A stretch of 64,000 nucleotides of DNA from Streptantibioticus_C sp963761325 (GTDB taxonomy: Bacteria > Actinomycetota > Actinomycetes > Streptomycetales > Streptomycetaceae), in assembly GCA_963761325.1 (NCBI GenBank), contig CAVXGZ010000003.1:124001-188000 (forward strand), given 5' to 3'. The translations under genes and the position numbers were made by a program. Under the pieces are notes generated by a model. It made no database searches. It worked only from the letters and a program-made list of their open reading frames with translations, and was not told where the DNA came from. This document shows, one piece after another, positions 8,421 to 15,943 of this stretch. Within the stretch, counting starts at the first letter, position 1. Every line of letters starts with the position of its first letter.

Positions 8421-9266
8421 CTAGCCCTCGGCCTCGTCCGCCTCGGTGACCTCCTCGTAGCCGTCGGCGTCCGTCGTCACGCCGCCGAACCTGCGGTCGC
8501 GGGAGGCGTACTCCAGGCAGGCGCGCCACAGGTCGCGGCGGTCGAAGTCCGGCCACAGCACGTCCTGGAAGACCATCTCGGCGTACGCGGACTGCCAGAT
8601 CAGGTAGTTGGAGGTGCGCTGCTCGCCGGACGGGCGCACGAACAGGTCGACGTCCGGCATGTCCGGGTAGTACAGGTACCTGGCGAGCGTCTTCTCGTTG
8701 ACCTTGCCCGGGTCGAGCCGGCCGGCCTTGACGTCGGCGGCCATCGCGGCGGCGGCGTCGGCGATCTCCGCCCGGCCGCCGTAGTTCACGCAGAAGTACA
8801 GGGTCATCGCGTCGTTGTCGACGGTCTGCTCCTGGGCGACCTGCAGTTCCTGGACGACCGACTTCCACAGCTTGGGCATCCGGCCGGTCCAGCGGATGCG
8901 GATGCCGAGTTCGTCCATCTCGTCGCGGCGGCGGCGGATCACGTCGCGGTTGAAGTTCATCAGGAAGCGCACCTCGTCCGGCGAGCGCTTCCAGTTCTCG
9001 GTGGAGAAGGCGTACAGCGACAGGTTCTTGACGCCCATCTCGATGCAGCCCTTGAGCACGTCCAGGACGACGCCCTCGCCCACCCGGTGGCCCTCGGTGC
9101 GCGGCAGGCCGCGTTCCTTCGCCCAGCGGCCGTTGCCGTCCATGACGATGGCGACGTGGTTCGGCACCAGCTCCGCGGGGATCTTGGGGGGCCGGGCTCC
9201 GGACGGGTGCGGGTCGGGAACCCGGTACTCGCGACGGTTTCGGCCCAGGAGCCCACGACGTGCCAT
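8421..9266 (-). CDS. uppS: Isoprenyl transferase (undecaprenyl diphosphate synthase family)
   Basis: Cis-prenyltransferase of 281 residues. It condenses isopentenyl diphosphate onto an allylic primer to build the polyprenyl carrier for peptidoglycan and other wall polymers. HVAIVMDGNGRWAKERGLPR holds the catalytic Asp and the diphosphate-binding Gly-Asn-Gly-Arg. LYAFSTENWKRS is the second conserved region, and DLFVRPSGEQRTSNYL with FVNYGG-like FCVNYGGRAEI completes the signature. A ~30-residue basic N-terminal extension (ARRGLLGRNRREY) is typical of actinobacterial members. recO lies 13 bp upstream on the same strand, so both are likely co-transcribed. Product chain length cannot be read from the sequence. 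Confidence 0.93.
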   Translation of the reverse strand: MARRGLLGRNRREYRVPDPHPSGARPPKIPAELVPNHVAIVMDGNGRWAKERGLPRTEGHRVGEGVVLDVLKGCIEMGVKNLSLYAFSTENWKRSPDEVRFLMNFNRDVIRRRRDEMDELGIRIRWTGRMPKLWKSVVQELQVAQEQTVDNDAMTLYFCVNYGGRAEIADAAAAMAADVKAGRLDPGKVNEKTLARYLYYPDMPDVDLFVRPSGEQRTSNYLIWQSAYAEMVFQDVLWPDFDRRDLWRACLEYASRDRRFGGVTTDADGYEEVTEADEAEG

Positions 9267-9279
9267 GCGCTTGCTTCTC

Positions 9280-10026
9280 CTATTTCTCTACGAACCGCAG
9301 GGACCGCAGTCCGCGTTCGAGGTGCCATTGCAGATACGCGGCGACGATCCCGCTGCCCTCCCGGGCGTGCCGGCCCTCGCAGCCGTCCGCGGTCTGCCAG
9401 TCGCCGGTGAGCAGCGCCCCCAGGAGTTCCAGTGACTCCGCCGAGGGTACGACGCTGCCGGGCACCCGGCACTGTCCGCAGACCACTCCGCCGGAGGCGA
9501 CCGAGAAGAACCGGTTGGGCCCGGGCATGCCGCACTTCGCGCACGCCTGGAAGCTGGGCGCGTAGCCGTTGACGGCCAGCGAGCGCAGCAGGAAGGCGTC
9601 CATCACCAGGCGCGGGTCGTGCTCGCCGCCGGCCAGCGTGCGCAGCGCGCCGACCAGCAGCAGGTACTGCTGCAGGGCGGGCTCGCCCTCGTGGTCGGTG
9701 AACCGCTCGGCGGTCTCCAGCATCGTGGTGCCGGCGGTGTAGCGGGCGTAGTCGGTGACGATGCCGCTGCCGTAGGCCGCGATCGACTCGACCTGGGTGC
9801 ACAACGGCAGCCCGCGGCCGACCAGTTCGCCGCCGCGTGCGAAGAACTGCACGTCCACGTGGGAGAACGGCTCCAGCCTGGCCCCGAACTTCGACTTGGT
9901 GCGCCGTACGCCGCGCGCCACCGCCCGTACCCTGCCCTGGTGCCGGGTGAGCACCGTGATGATGCGGTCCGCCTCGCCCAGCTTCTGGGTGCGCAGCACC
10001 ACGCCGTCGTCACGGAACAGGGTCAT
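9280..10026 (-). CDS. recO: DNA repair protein RecO
   Basis: Recombination mediator of 248 residues that helps RecR load RecA onto SSB-coated gaps. The N-terminal OB fold begins LFRDDGVVLRTQKLGEADRI and continues through VRAVARGVRRTKSKFG. A helical middle domain follows. The C-terminal zinc finger uses CAKCG and CGQC about 20 residues apart. Length is normal. It is the first gene of a probable recO-uppS unit. The upstream TerB-like gene on the same strand ends 36 bp before its start, so it may belong to the same transcript. Confidence 0.93.
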   Translation of the reverse strand: MTLFRDDGVVLRTQKLGEADRIITVLTRHQGRVRAVARGVRRTKSKFGARLEPFSHVDVQFFARGGELVGRGLPLCTQVESIAAYGSGIVTDYARYTAGTTMLETAERFTDHEGEPALQQYLLLVGALRTLAGGEHDPRLVMDAFLLRSLAVNGYAPSFQACAKCGMPGPNRFFSVASGGVVCGQCRVPGSVVPSAESLELLGALLTGDWQTADGCEGRHAREGSGIVAAYLQWHLERGLRSLRFVEK

Positions 10027-10062
10027 GGGTCCATTGTCGCGTATCCGCGCGGTGTGACCGTC

Positions 10063-10788
10063 CTACGAAGGCGTGCGGGCGGCGGCCTCCAGCAGCCGCG
10101 CGGTGTCGTCCCGCGGGATCCGCAGCGAGCGGCCGACCGCGGCGAGCGCCTCGCGTTCGGCCGGCAGGTAGGGGCCGTCGGCCAGCGCGATGCGGGCGCC
10201 CTGCAGCAGGATGTGCTCGCGGCCCTGCGGCGCCAGGTGCGCGCTCAGCGGCTCCAGCGCCTCGTGCAGCTCGATGGAGAGCCAGGTGCCGCAGCCGTCC
10301 ACCGCGTCGGCCAGCGCGTCGTAGGAGCCGCCGCCGGGCAGCCGGCCCTCGTCGGCCGCCAGGGCCGCCAGCAGGCCGATCAGCTGGTCCTCGGTGCAGT
10401 CGGTGAGCCCGGCCTCGCGGACCGCCTCCAGGGCGCTGTCCCGGACCGGCCGGGAGGAGGCGCCGCCGGCGGTGAGCACCGCCAGCGCCACGGTGTGCAC
10501 CGCGTCGCGCAGCATGGTGGAGAAGCGGCCGGAGGTGGGCAGGTCGAGCGCGGCGAGGTCGTAGTGCCGGTGGCAGGAGCCGCACTCGGCGATCGCGCCG
10601 ACCGCGCCGCGGCGGGCCAGCGGGATGTTGAACAGGGTCAGCCGGCGGGTGCCGGTGCGCCGCAGGTAGTTGCGGTCACCGCCGCACGCCTCGCAGTAGA
10701 ACTCGCCGTCGGCCTCGGTCTGCCAGGTCGTCCGCACGCCCCAGATGTACAGGCCGCCGCAGCGCACCTCCAGCGTTGGCAGGCCCAC
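10063..10788 (-). CDS. TerB-like protein with N-terminal zinc ribbon
   Basis: Protein of 241 residues in two parts. The first ~75 residues carry paired cysteines, CEACGGDRNYLRRTGTRRL and AECGSCHRHYD, which look like a zinc ribbon. From about residue 90 the sequence is helical and acidic, with ALAVLTAGGASS, LAALAADEGRLPG and LEAAARTPS. It resembles the TerB (tellurite-resistance, metal-binding) fold. GTG 10788 is chosen because GGAGGG lies six bases upstream; an in-frame start at 10830 lacks a site. Function is unknown. Family members occur in many Streptomyces beside recO. It could be a metal- or stress-linked scaffold, but nothing here proves tellurite resistance. Confidence 0.7.
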   Translation of the reverse strand: MGLPTLEVRCGGLYIWGVRTTWQTEADGEFYCEACGGDRNYLRRTGTRRLTLFNIPLARRGAVGAIAECGSCHRHYDLAALDLPTSGRFSTMLRDAVHTVALAVLTAGGASSRPVRDSALEAVREAGLTDCTEDQLIGLLAALAADEGRLPGGGSYDALADAVDGCGTWLSIELHEALEPLSAHLAPQGREHILLQGARIALADGPYLPAEREALAAVGRSLRIPRDDTARLLEAAARTPS

Positions 10789-10933
10789 GATGCGCCCTCC
10801 AGGCGGCTCGTCCCGACACGTCGACAGCACGACAGCGTGCGCAACGTGACGTAACGCTCCGGCAACGGCGCCGTGTTGGAGTGATGTTAGCCACAGCGCA
10901 CGGCGGCGTCAGCACCGTTGCGAAGACTGCCTC

Positions 10934-10975
10934 AAAAAGACCGGTCCCGGCCCCGGAAAACGGGGCCGGGACCGG
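10934..10975 (-). terminator. Rho-independent terminator of leuA
   Basis: A perfect 15-bp stem, 10941-10955 with 10961-10975, encloses a five-base loop. On the minus strand it is followed by GGUCUUUUUG, a genuine U-run, rare in this genome. It begins 16 bp after the leuA stop. Confidence 0.9.
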
Positions 10976-10990
10976 GACGAACCCCGCAAG

Positions 10991-12757
10991 TCAGCCGCGG
11001 TACGCCCGGTTGACGGCGGAAACGACGGCCTTGATCGAGGCACGCGTGGTGTTCGGGTCGATACCGATGCCCCACAGCACCTGGCCGTCGATGGCGCACT
11101 CGATGTAGGAGGCGGCCTGCGAGCTGGCGCCCTCGCTGAGCGTGTGCTCCTGGTAGTCCAGCAGCCGGGCGTCCACGCCGACCGCGGCCAGCGCGTCGAA
11201 GAACGCCGAGATCGGGCCGTTGCCGGTGCCGGTGAGCACCGTCTCGGTGCCGTCCACCGCGGCCTCGACGGTGAGCGCGTCGGTGCCGTCGCTGCTGGTG
11301 GACGCCTGGGTGGAGCGCAGCGCGATCCGTCCCCACGGGTCGTCCTCGGTGGGCAGGTACTCGTGGCGGAAGACCGACCAGATCTCGGCCGGGGTGATCT
11401 CGCCGCCGTCGGCGTGGGTCTTGGCCTGGATGATCTTCGAGAACTCGATCTGCATGCGGCGCGGCAGGTCGAGCTTGTGGTCGTTCTTCAGGACGTAGGC
11501 CACGCCGCCCTTGCCGGACTGCGAGTTGACCCGGATGACCGCCTCGTAGGAGCGGCCGACGTCCTTGGGGTCGATGGGCAGGTACGGGACCGCCCACGCG
11601 ATGTCCTCGACGGCCTTGCCCTGCGCCGCCGCGTCGGCCGCCAGCGCCTCGAAGCCCTTCTTGATGGCGTCCTGGTGCGAGCCGGAGAAGGAGGTGTAGA
11701 CGAGGTCGCCCGCGTAGGGGTGGCGCGGGTGGATCTCCATCTGGTTGCAGTACTCGGCGGTGCGCCGGATCTCGTCGATCTGCGAGAAGTCGATCATCGG
11801 GTCGACGCCCTGGGAGAACAGGTTCATCCCCAGGGTGACCAGGTCCACGTTGCCGGTCCGCTCGCCCTGGCCGAACAGGCAGCCCTCGATGCGGTCCGCG
11901 CCGGCCATCAGGGCCAGCTCGGCGGCGGCCACCGCGGTGCCGCGGTCGTTGTGCGGGTGGACCGACAGGCACACGTGCTCGCGGCGGCTGAGGTTGCGCG
12001 ACATCCACTCGAAGCGGTCGGCGTGCGTGGAGGGCGTGGAGCGCTCCACGGTGGCCGGCAGGTTGAGGATGATCTCGCGGCCCGGCTCGGGCTGCCAGAC
12101 GTCCATCACCGCCTCGCAGACCTCCAGCGCGAAGTCCAGCTCGGTGTCGGTGAAGATCTCCGGGCTGTACTGGTAGCCGAAGACCGTCTCGTCGCCGAGC
12201 AGCTTCTCGGCGTACTCCATCACCAGCCGGGTGCCGTCCACCGCGATCTGCCGGGTCTCCTCGCGGCCGCCGCGGAAGACCACCCGGCGAAAGAGCGGTG
12301 CGGTGGCGTTGTAGAGGTGGACGGTGGCCCGCCGGGCGCCGGCCAGCGACTCCACGGTGCGCTCGATCAGCTCCTCGCGGGCCTGGGTCAGGACGGAGAT
12401 CGTCACGTCCTGCGGGATCGCGTCCTCCTCGATGATCGACCGCACGAAGTCGAAGTCGGTCTGCCCGGAGGAGGGGAAGCCGACCTCGATCTCCTTGTAC
12501 CCCATCCGGACCAGCAGGTCGAACATCGCCCGCTTGCGGGCCGGGGACATCGGGTCGATCAGCGCCTGGTTGCCGTCCCGCAGGTCGGTGGAGAGCCAGC
12601 GCGGCGCGGCGGTGACCCGGTTGTCCGGCCAGGTGCGGTCCGGGATGTCCACCGCCTCGTAGCGGCCGTAGCGGTGGATCGGCATGCCGGACGGGAGCTG
12701 GCGCACGGTCGCGGCGGTGATCGGGGTGGCCCGGCCCACGGATGAGGGATTGGACAT
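10991..12757 (-). CDS. leuA: 2-isopropylmalate synthase
   Basis: First committed enzyme of leucine synthesis: acetyl-CoA plus 2-oxoisovalerate gives 2-isopropylmalate. The 588 residues match the long actinobacterial form. The catalytic TIM barrel contains STDLRDGNQALIDPM, EVGFPSSGQTDFDFV, and the metal-binding VHPHNDRGTA. The C-terminal leucine-binding regulatory domain follows from about residue 430 (GTGNGPISAFFDAL, SYIECAIDG). ATG 12757 has GGAG ten bases upstream; the longer in-frame start at 12817 would overlap the attenuator region. A leucine-rich leader peptide is encoded 91 bp upstream and a strong terminator follows, so the gene is probably monocistronic. It should be controlled by attenuation and by feedback inhibition through the C-terminal domain. 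Confidence 0.95.
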   Translation of the reverse strand: MSNPSSVGRATPITAATVRQLPSGMPIHRYGRYEAVDIPDRTWPDNRVTAAPRWLSTDLRDGNQALIDPMSPARKRAMFDLLVRMGYKEIEVGFPSSGQTDFDFVRSIIEEDAIPQDVTISVLTQAREELIERTVESLAGARRATVHLYNATAPLFRRVVFRGGREETRQIAVDGTRLVMEYAEKLLGDETVFGYQYSPEIFTDTELDFALEVCEAVMDVWQPEPGREIILNLPATVERSTPSTHADRFEWMSRNLSRREHVCLSVHPHNDRGTAVAAAELALMAGADRIEGCLFGQGERTGNVDLVTLGMNLFSQGVDPMIDFSQIDEIRRTAEYCNQMEIHPRHPYAGDLVYTSFSGSHQDAIKKGFEALAADAAAQGKAVEDIAWAVPYLPIDPKDVGRSYEAVIRVNSQSGKGGVAYVLKNDHKLDLPRRMQIEFSKIIQAKTHADGGEITPAEIWSVFRHEYLPTEDDPWGRIALRSTQASTSSDGTDALTVEAAVDGTETVLTGTGNGPISAFFDALAAVGVDARLLDYQEHTLSEGASSQAASYIECAIDGQVLWGIGIDPNTTRASIKAVVSAVNRAYRG

Positions 12758-12847
12758 GCGGGGTGACTCCTGAGTCGTTGGCTGGAAACGACCGACGGCG
12801 GCGAGATCGCGCGACACCGAACTCCGCGGGGAGGGGGTCGGCCTCGA
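12758..12847 (-). promoter_or_regulatory. leuA leader RNA with alternative hairpins
   Basis: After the leader ORF, the RNA can pair GCGGCGAG inside the ORF (12857-12864) with CTCGCCGC (12798-12805), eight exact bases. Arms GTCGTT and AACGAC (12774-12792) form a second hairpin just before the leuA ribosome site. No U-run follows either, so control may act on translation or through a Rho-like or intrinsic pause rather than a classical terminator. This is seen directly; the mechanism is inferred. Confidence 0.55.
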
Positions 12848-12895
12848 CTACAGGCCCTCGCCGCGGCAGCTAAGGAGAAGCAGCCCGAAACGCAT
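12848..12895 (-). CDS. leuA leader peptide, 15 residues
   Basis: The peptide reads MRFGLLLLSCRGEGL. Four consecutive leucine codons are CTG CTT CTC CTT, the last three rare in this genome, so low charged tRNA-Leu would stall a ribosome here. The codons for CRGEG also form one arm of a stem with downstream RNA. A TAGGCT -10 box (12906-12911) predicts a start of transcription about four bases before the ATG, so the ORF is nearly leaderless, with no ribosome site. Leu-rich leaders before leuA have been described in actinobacteria. Confidence 0.85.
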   Translation of the reverse strand: MRFGLLLLSCRGEGL

Positions 12896-13059
12896 GATGC
12901 GAGGCAGCCTAGCGGACCCTCCCCGGCAGACCCAGCGCCCGCGCCCTACCTCTCAGTATGCAAGACGGTCGCAAACCACCGAAGGCCGTCTTCCACTCCT
13001 TTCGGGCATCATCGGCGACCCTGGGTGACAATTCGACTACGCAGTGCCACATTTGAGTC

Positions 13060-14175
13060 ATGGACACCACCTCCGCCGTCTTCTGCACCATCGTCCCACC
13101 GCACCTGCTCGACCAGTTGGCCGAGGCCGCCGACCCGCTCGTGCACCTCCCGGCCCGCCGCGCCCTGGAGTTGGACGCCGCGCACCGCAGCCGCCGCCAG
13201 GTCGCGGCGCGCACCGCCGCCGCGCCCTCGGTCGGCGGCGCCCCCGCCTACTCGCCGGACCGCACCGTCTACGACGCCCGGCACACCCAGGACCTGCCCG
13301 GCCGCAAACTGCGCGGCGAGGGGGCGAAACCGGTCAAGGACGCCCCCGCCAACCGGGCCTACGACGGCCTCGGCGCCACCTTCGACCTCTACCTCGACGT
13401 CTACAACCGGCACTCCGTCGACGGCGCCGGGCTGCCGCTCAACGCCTCCGTGCACTACGAGCGCGACTACGACAACGCGTTCTGGGACGGCTCCCAGATG
13501 GTCTTCGGCGACGGGGACGGCAAGACCTTCAACGACTTCACCGTCGCCGTGGACGTCATCGGCCACGAACTCACCCACGGCGTCACCCAGTACAGCGCCA
13601 ACCTCACCTACCACGGCCAGTCCGGCGCGCTCAACGAGTCGATCTCCGACGTCTTCGGCTCGCTGATCAAGCAGCGCACCCTCGGCCAGAGCGCCGCCGA
13701 GGCCGACTGGCTGATCGGCGCCGGCCTGCTCGCCCCGCACGTCGACGGGGTGGCGCTGCGCTCCATGAAGGCGCCCGGCACCGCCTACGACGACCCGGTG
13801 CTCGGCAAGGACCCGCAGCCCGGCCACATGGAGCAGTACGTCACCACCTTCCAGGACAACGGCGGGGTGCACATCAACTCCGGCATCCCCAACCACGCCT
13901 TCTACCTGCTGGCCACCGCGCTGGGCGGCCAGGCGTGGGAGCGGGCCGGCCAGATCTGGTACGACACCCTCACCGGCGGCCAACTCCCGCCGGACGTCGA
14001 CTTCGCCGGCTTCGCCGCCGCCACGGCCGCCACCGCGCTCGGCCGCTACGGTGAGGGCGAGGAGCACCGCGCGGTGCTCGCGGCCTGGGAAGGCGTCGGC
14101 GTGTCGGCCACCACCCGCCCGGAGGGCACCCTGCCCCGCCAGGCGGCCGAGCCGTCGCCGAGCAACCGGGGGTAG
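13060..14175 (+). CDS. M4-family neutral metalloprotease, protealysin-like
   Basis: Thermolysin-fold zinc endopeptidase of 371 residues. HELTH at 169-173 and Glu193 in ALNESISD give the zinc site; the catalytic His lies in HINSGIPNHAFYL near 270. There is no signal peptide. The N-terminus is a short region (about 50 residues: VPPHLLDQLAEAAD) of the protealysin-type PPL precursor, unlike the long FTP propeptides of secreted thermolysins. The zymogen is therefore probably made in the cytoplasm and processes itself there or is exported by an unconventional route. Three bases after its stop lies an emfourin inhibitor gene, as in the Serratia protealysin operon. It is divergent from leuA. Confidence 0.92.
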   Translation: MDTTSAVFCTIVPPHLLDQLAEAADPLVHLPARRALELDAAHRSRRQVAARTAAAPSVGGAPAYSPDRTVYDARHTQDLPGRKLRGEGAKPVKDAPANRAYDGLGATFDLYLDVYNRHSVDGAGLPLNASVHYERDYDNAFWDGSQMVFGDGDGKTFNDFTVAVDVIGHELTHGVTQYSANLTYHGQSGALNESISDVFGSLIKQRTLGQSAAEADWLIGAGLLAPHVDGVALRSMKAPGTAYDDPVLGKDPQPGHMEQYVTTFQDNGGVHINSGIPNHAFYLLATALGGQAWERAGQIWYDTLTGGQLPPDVDFAGFAAATAATALGRYGEGEEHRAVLAAWEGVGVSATTRPEGTLPRQAAEPSPSNRG

Positions 14176-14178
14176 CGC

Positions 14179-14466
14179 ATGCGGATATCGGTCACCAGGA
14201 CCGGCGGCTTCGCCGGCCTCGTCCGGCACGCCGAGCTGGAGACCGCGGGCCGCCCGGACGCCGAGCGGCTGCGCGCCCTGGCCCGCGCGGCACTGGCCGG
14301 CCCGGCCGCGGCGGCGGGCCCGGCGGTGCCGGACGGCTTCCGCTACGAGATCACCGTCGGCGCCGAGACCGTGCACTGCGCCGACCCGCACCTCACCGCG
14401 GCGCAACGCGCCCTGGTCCAGGCGGTGTTGGCGGCGGGCGAAGCAGGCGGCGCGGGCGCGGGCTGA
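14179..14466 (+). CDS. Emfourin-like protease inhibitor
   Basis: Protein of 95 residues beginning MRISVTRTGGFAGLVRHAEL, the pattern of emfourin (protealysin inhibitor), a small protein that blocks M4 proteases lacking long propeptides. It ends in an Ala/Gly-rich tail. It starts three bases after the metalloprotease stop, so both are translated from one message, fitting an inhibitor that protects the cytosol. Recognition rests on the N-terminal pattern and the gene pair; inhibition itself is inferred from the family. Confidence 0.8.
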   Translation: MRISVTRTGGFAGLVRHAELETAGRPDAERLRALARAALAGPAAAAGPAVPDGFRYEITVGAETVHCADPHLTAAQRALVQAVLAAGEAGGAGAG

Positions 14467-14478
14467 GCGCCGCCGGGG

Positions 14479-15429
14479 TCAGAAGCCGAGCCGGCGCAGC
14501 TGCTTGGGGTCGCGCTGCCAGTCCTTGGCCACCTTGACGTGCAGGTCGAGGAAGACCGGGGTGCCGAGCAGCGACTCGATGTGCTGCCGGGACTTGGTGC
14601 CCACCTCCTTCAGGCGGGCGCCCTTGGGGCCGATCACGATGCCCTTCTGGCTGGGACGCTCGATGTAGATGGTGGCGTGCACGTCGAGCAGCGGACGGTC
14701 CTGCGGGCGGCCCTCGCGCGGCAGCATCTCCTCGACCACCACCGCGATCGAGTGCGGCAGTTCGTCGCGGACGCCTTCGAGGGCGGCCTCGCGGACGAGT
14801 TCGGCGACCATGACCTGCTCGGGCTCGTCGGTGAGGTCGCCCTCCGGGTAGAGCGCGGGGCCCTCCGGCAGCAGCGGCACCAGCAGGTCGGCCAGCAGCG
14901 AGACCTGCTGCCCGGCGACCGCGGAGACCGGGATGATCTCCGCCCACTCGAAGCCCAGCTCCTTGCCCAACTGGTCGACGGCGATGAGCTGTTCGGCCAG
15001 CCGGTCGTGGTCCACCAGGTCGGTCTTGGTGACCACCGCGACCTTCGGCGTCTTCCTGATCCCGGCCAGCTCCTTGACGATGTACCGGTCGCCGGGGCCG
15101 AGCTTCTGGTCGGCGGGCAGGCAGAAGCCGATCACGTCCACCTCGGACCAGGTGGCGCGCACCACGTCGTTGAGCCGTTCGCCGAGCAGGGTGCGCGGCT
15201 TGTGCAGGCCGGGGGTGTCCACCAGCACGAGCTGCGCGTCCGGCCGGTGGACGATGCCGCGCACGGTGTGCCGGGTGGTCTGCGGGCGGTTGGAGGTGAT
15301 GGCCACCTTCTGGCCGACCAGCGCGTTCGTCAGCGTGGACTTGCCCGCGTTGGGCCGCCCGACGAAGCAGGCGAATCCGGACCGGTGCGAGGTCTCTTCC
15401 ATGGGGGTGCGAACGCTCATGGCGTCCAT
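14479..15429 (-). CDS. era: GTPase Era
   Basis: Ribosome-assembly GTPase of 316 residues that binds the 3' end of 16S rRNA. The G domain shows GRPNAGKST (G1), DTPG (G3) and TKTD (G4). The C-terminal KH domain includes ERPSQKGIVIGPKGARLKEVG, and the chain ends KQLRRLGF as in other Streptomyces Era proteins. Two starts are possible: ATG 15429 with GGAG eight bases upstream, and ATG 15420. The first is used. It is convergent with the emfourin gene with only 12 bp between stops, and no terminator is evident there. Confidence 0.95.
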   Translation of the reverse strand: MDAMSVRTPMEETSHRSGFACFVGRPNAGKSTLTNALVGQKVAITSNRPQTTRHTVRGIVHRPDAQLVLVDTPGLHKPRTLLGERLNDVVRATWSEVDVIGFCLPADQKLGPGDRYIVKELAGIRKTPKVAVVTKTDLVDHDRLAEQLIAVDQLGKELGFEWAEIIPVSAVAGQQVSLLADLLVPLLPEGPALYPEGDLTDEPEQVMVAELVREAALEGVRDELPHSIAVVVEEMLPREGRPQDRPLLDVHATIYIERPSQKGIVIGPKGARLKEVGTKSRQHIESLLGTPVFLDLHVKVAKDWQRDPKQLRRLGF

Positions 15430-15488
15430 TCTCCCATCTCCCCGCCGCCCCGCCGGCCGCCGACCGCGCCCACCGGGCCGCCGCCGCG

Positions 15489-15854
15489 CTACGCCGGTAC
15501 GACCGCGGTGACCGAGCCGTCCGGGCCGGCCAGGAAGACCGGGGTGTCCGGGCCGCCCAGGTCGCGGACGGCCGCGCGGTCCTCCTCGGCCACGGTGTCC
15601 GCGCCGGTCACCACCGCGGCGGCCTCCAGCGAACGGGCGCCGCTGGCCACCGCCATCGCGACCGCGGTGCGCAGCGCGCTCAGCCGCAGCGAGGGCAGTT
15701 CGACCGCGCCGGCGACGTAGGTGCGCCCGGTCTCGTCGCGAACGGCCGCGCCCTCCGGCACCCCGTTGCGGGCCCGGGCGCTGCGGGCCAGCGTGACGAT
15801 CTTCCGGTCCTCGGGGCCCACTTCCGGCCCGGCTGCTGCTGCGCTGTCGCTCAT
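15489..15854 (-). CDS. Cytidine-deaminase-fold protein lacking the catalytic residues
   Basis: Protein of 121 residues with the outline of a small cytidine deaminase: DRKIVTLARSARARNGVPEGAAVRDETGRTYVAGAVE, read in two halves, then LPSLRLSALRTAVAMAVASG. In active enzymes the segment before RTA reads C-A-E, whose Cys binds zinc and Glu shuttles the proton; here it is S-A-L. The downstream P-C-x-x-C pair is also absent (GGPDTPVFL). It therefore cannot bind zinc in the usual way and is probably not a deaminase. It sits between era and a CNNM/CBS gene, as in other Streptomyces. It may be a structural or ligand-binding relic; annotating it as an active deaminase would be misleading. Confidence 0.75.
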   Translation of the reverse strand: MSDSAAAAGPEVGPEDRKIVTLARSARARNGVPEGAAVRDETGRTYVAGAVELPSLRLSALRTAVAMAVASGARSLEAAAVVTGADTVAEEDRAAVRDLGGPDTPVFLAGPDGSVTAVVPA

Positions 15855-15943
15855 ACGGCGAGCATATCCGCCGGTCAGCACACCGCCGGCGTCCCGCTCT
15901 GCGGCTCCCCGGCTCCCCCGGCTTCCCGGGCCGCTCCGGCCGC

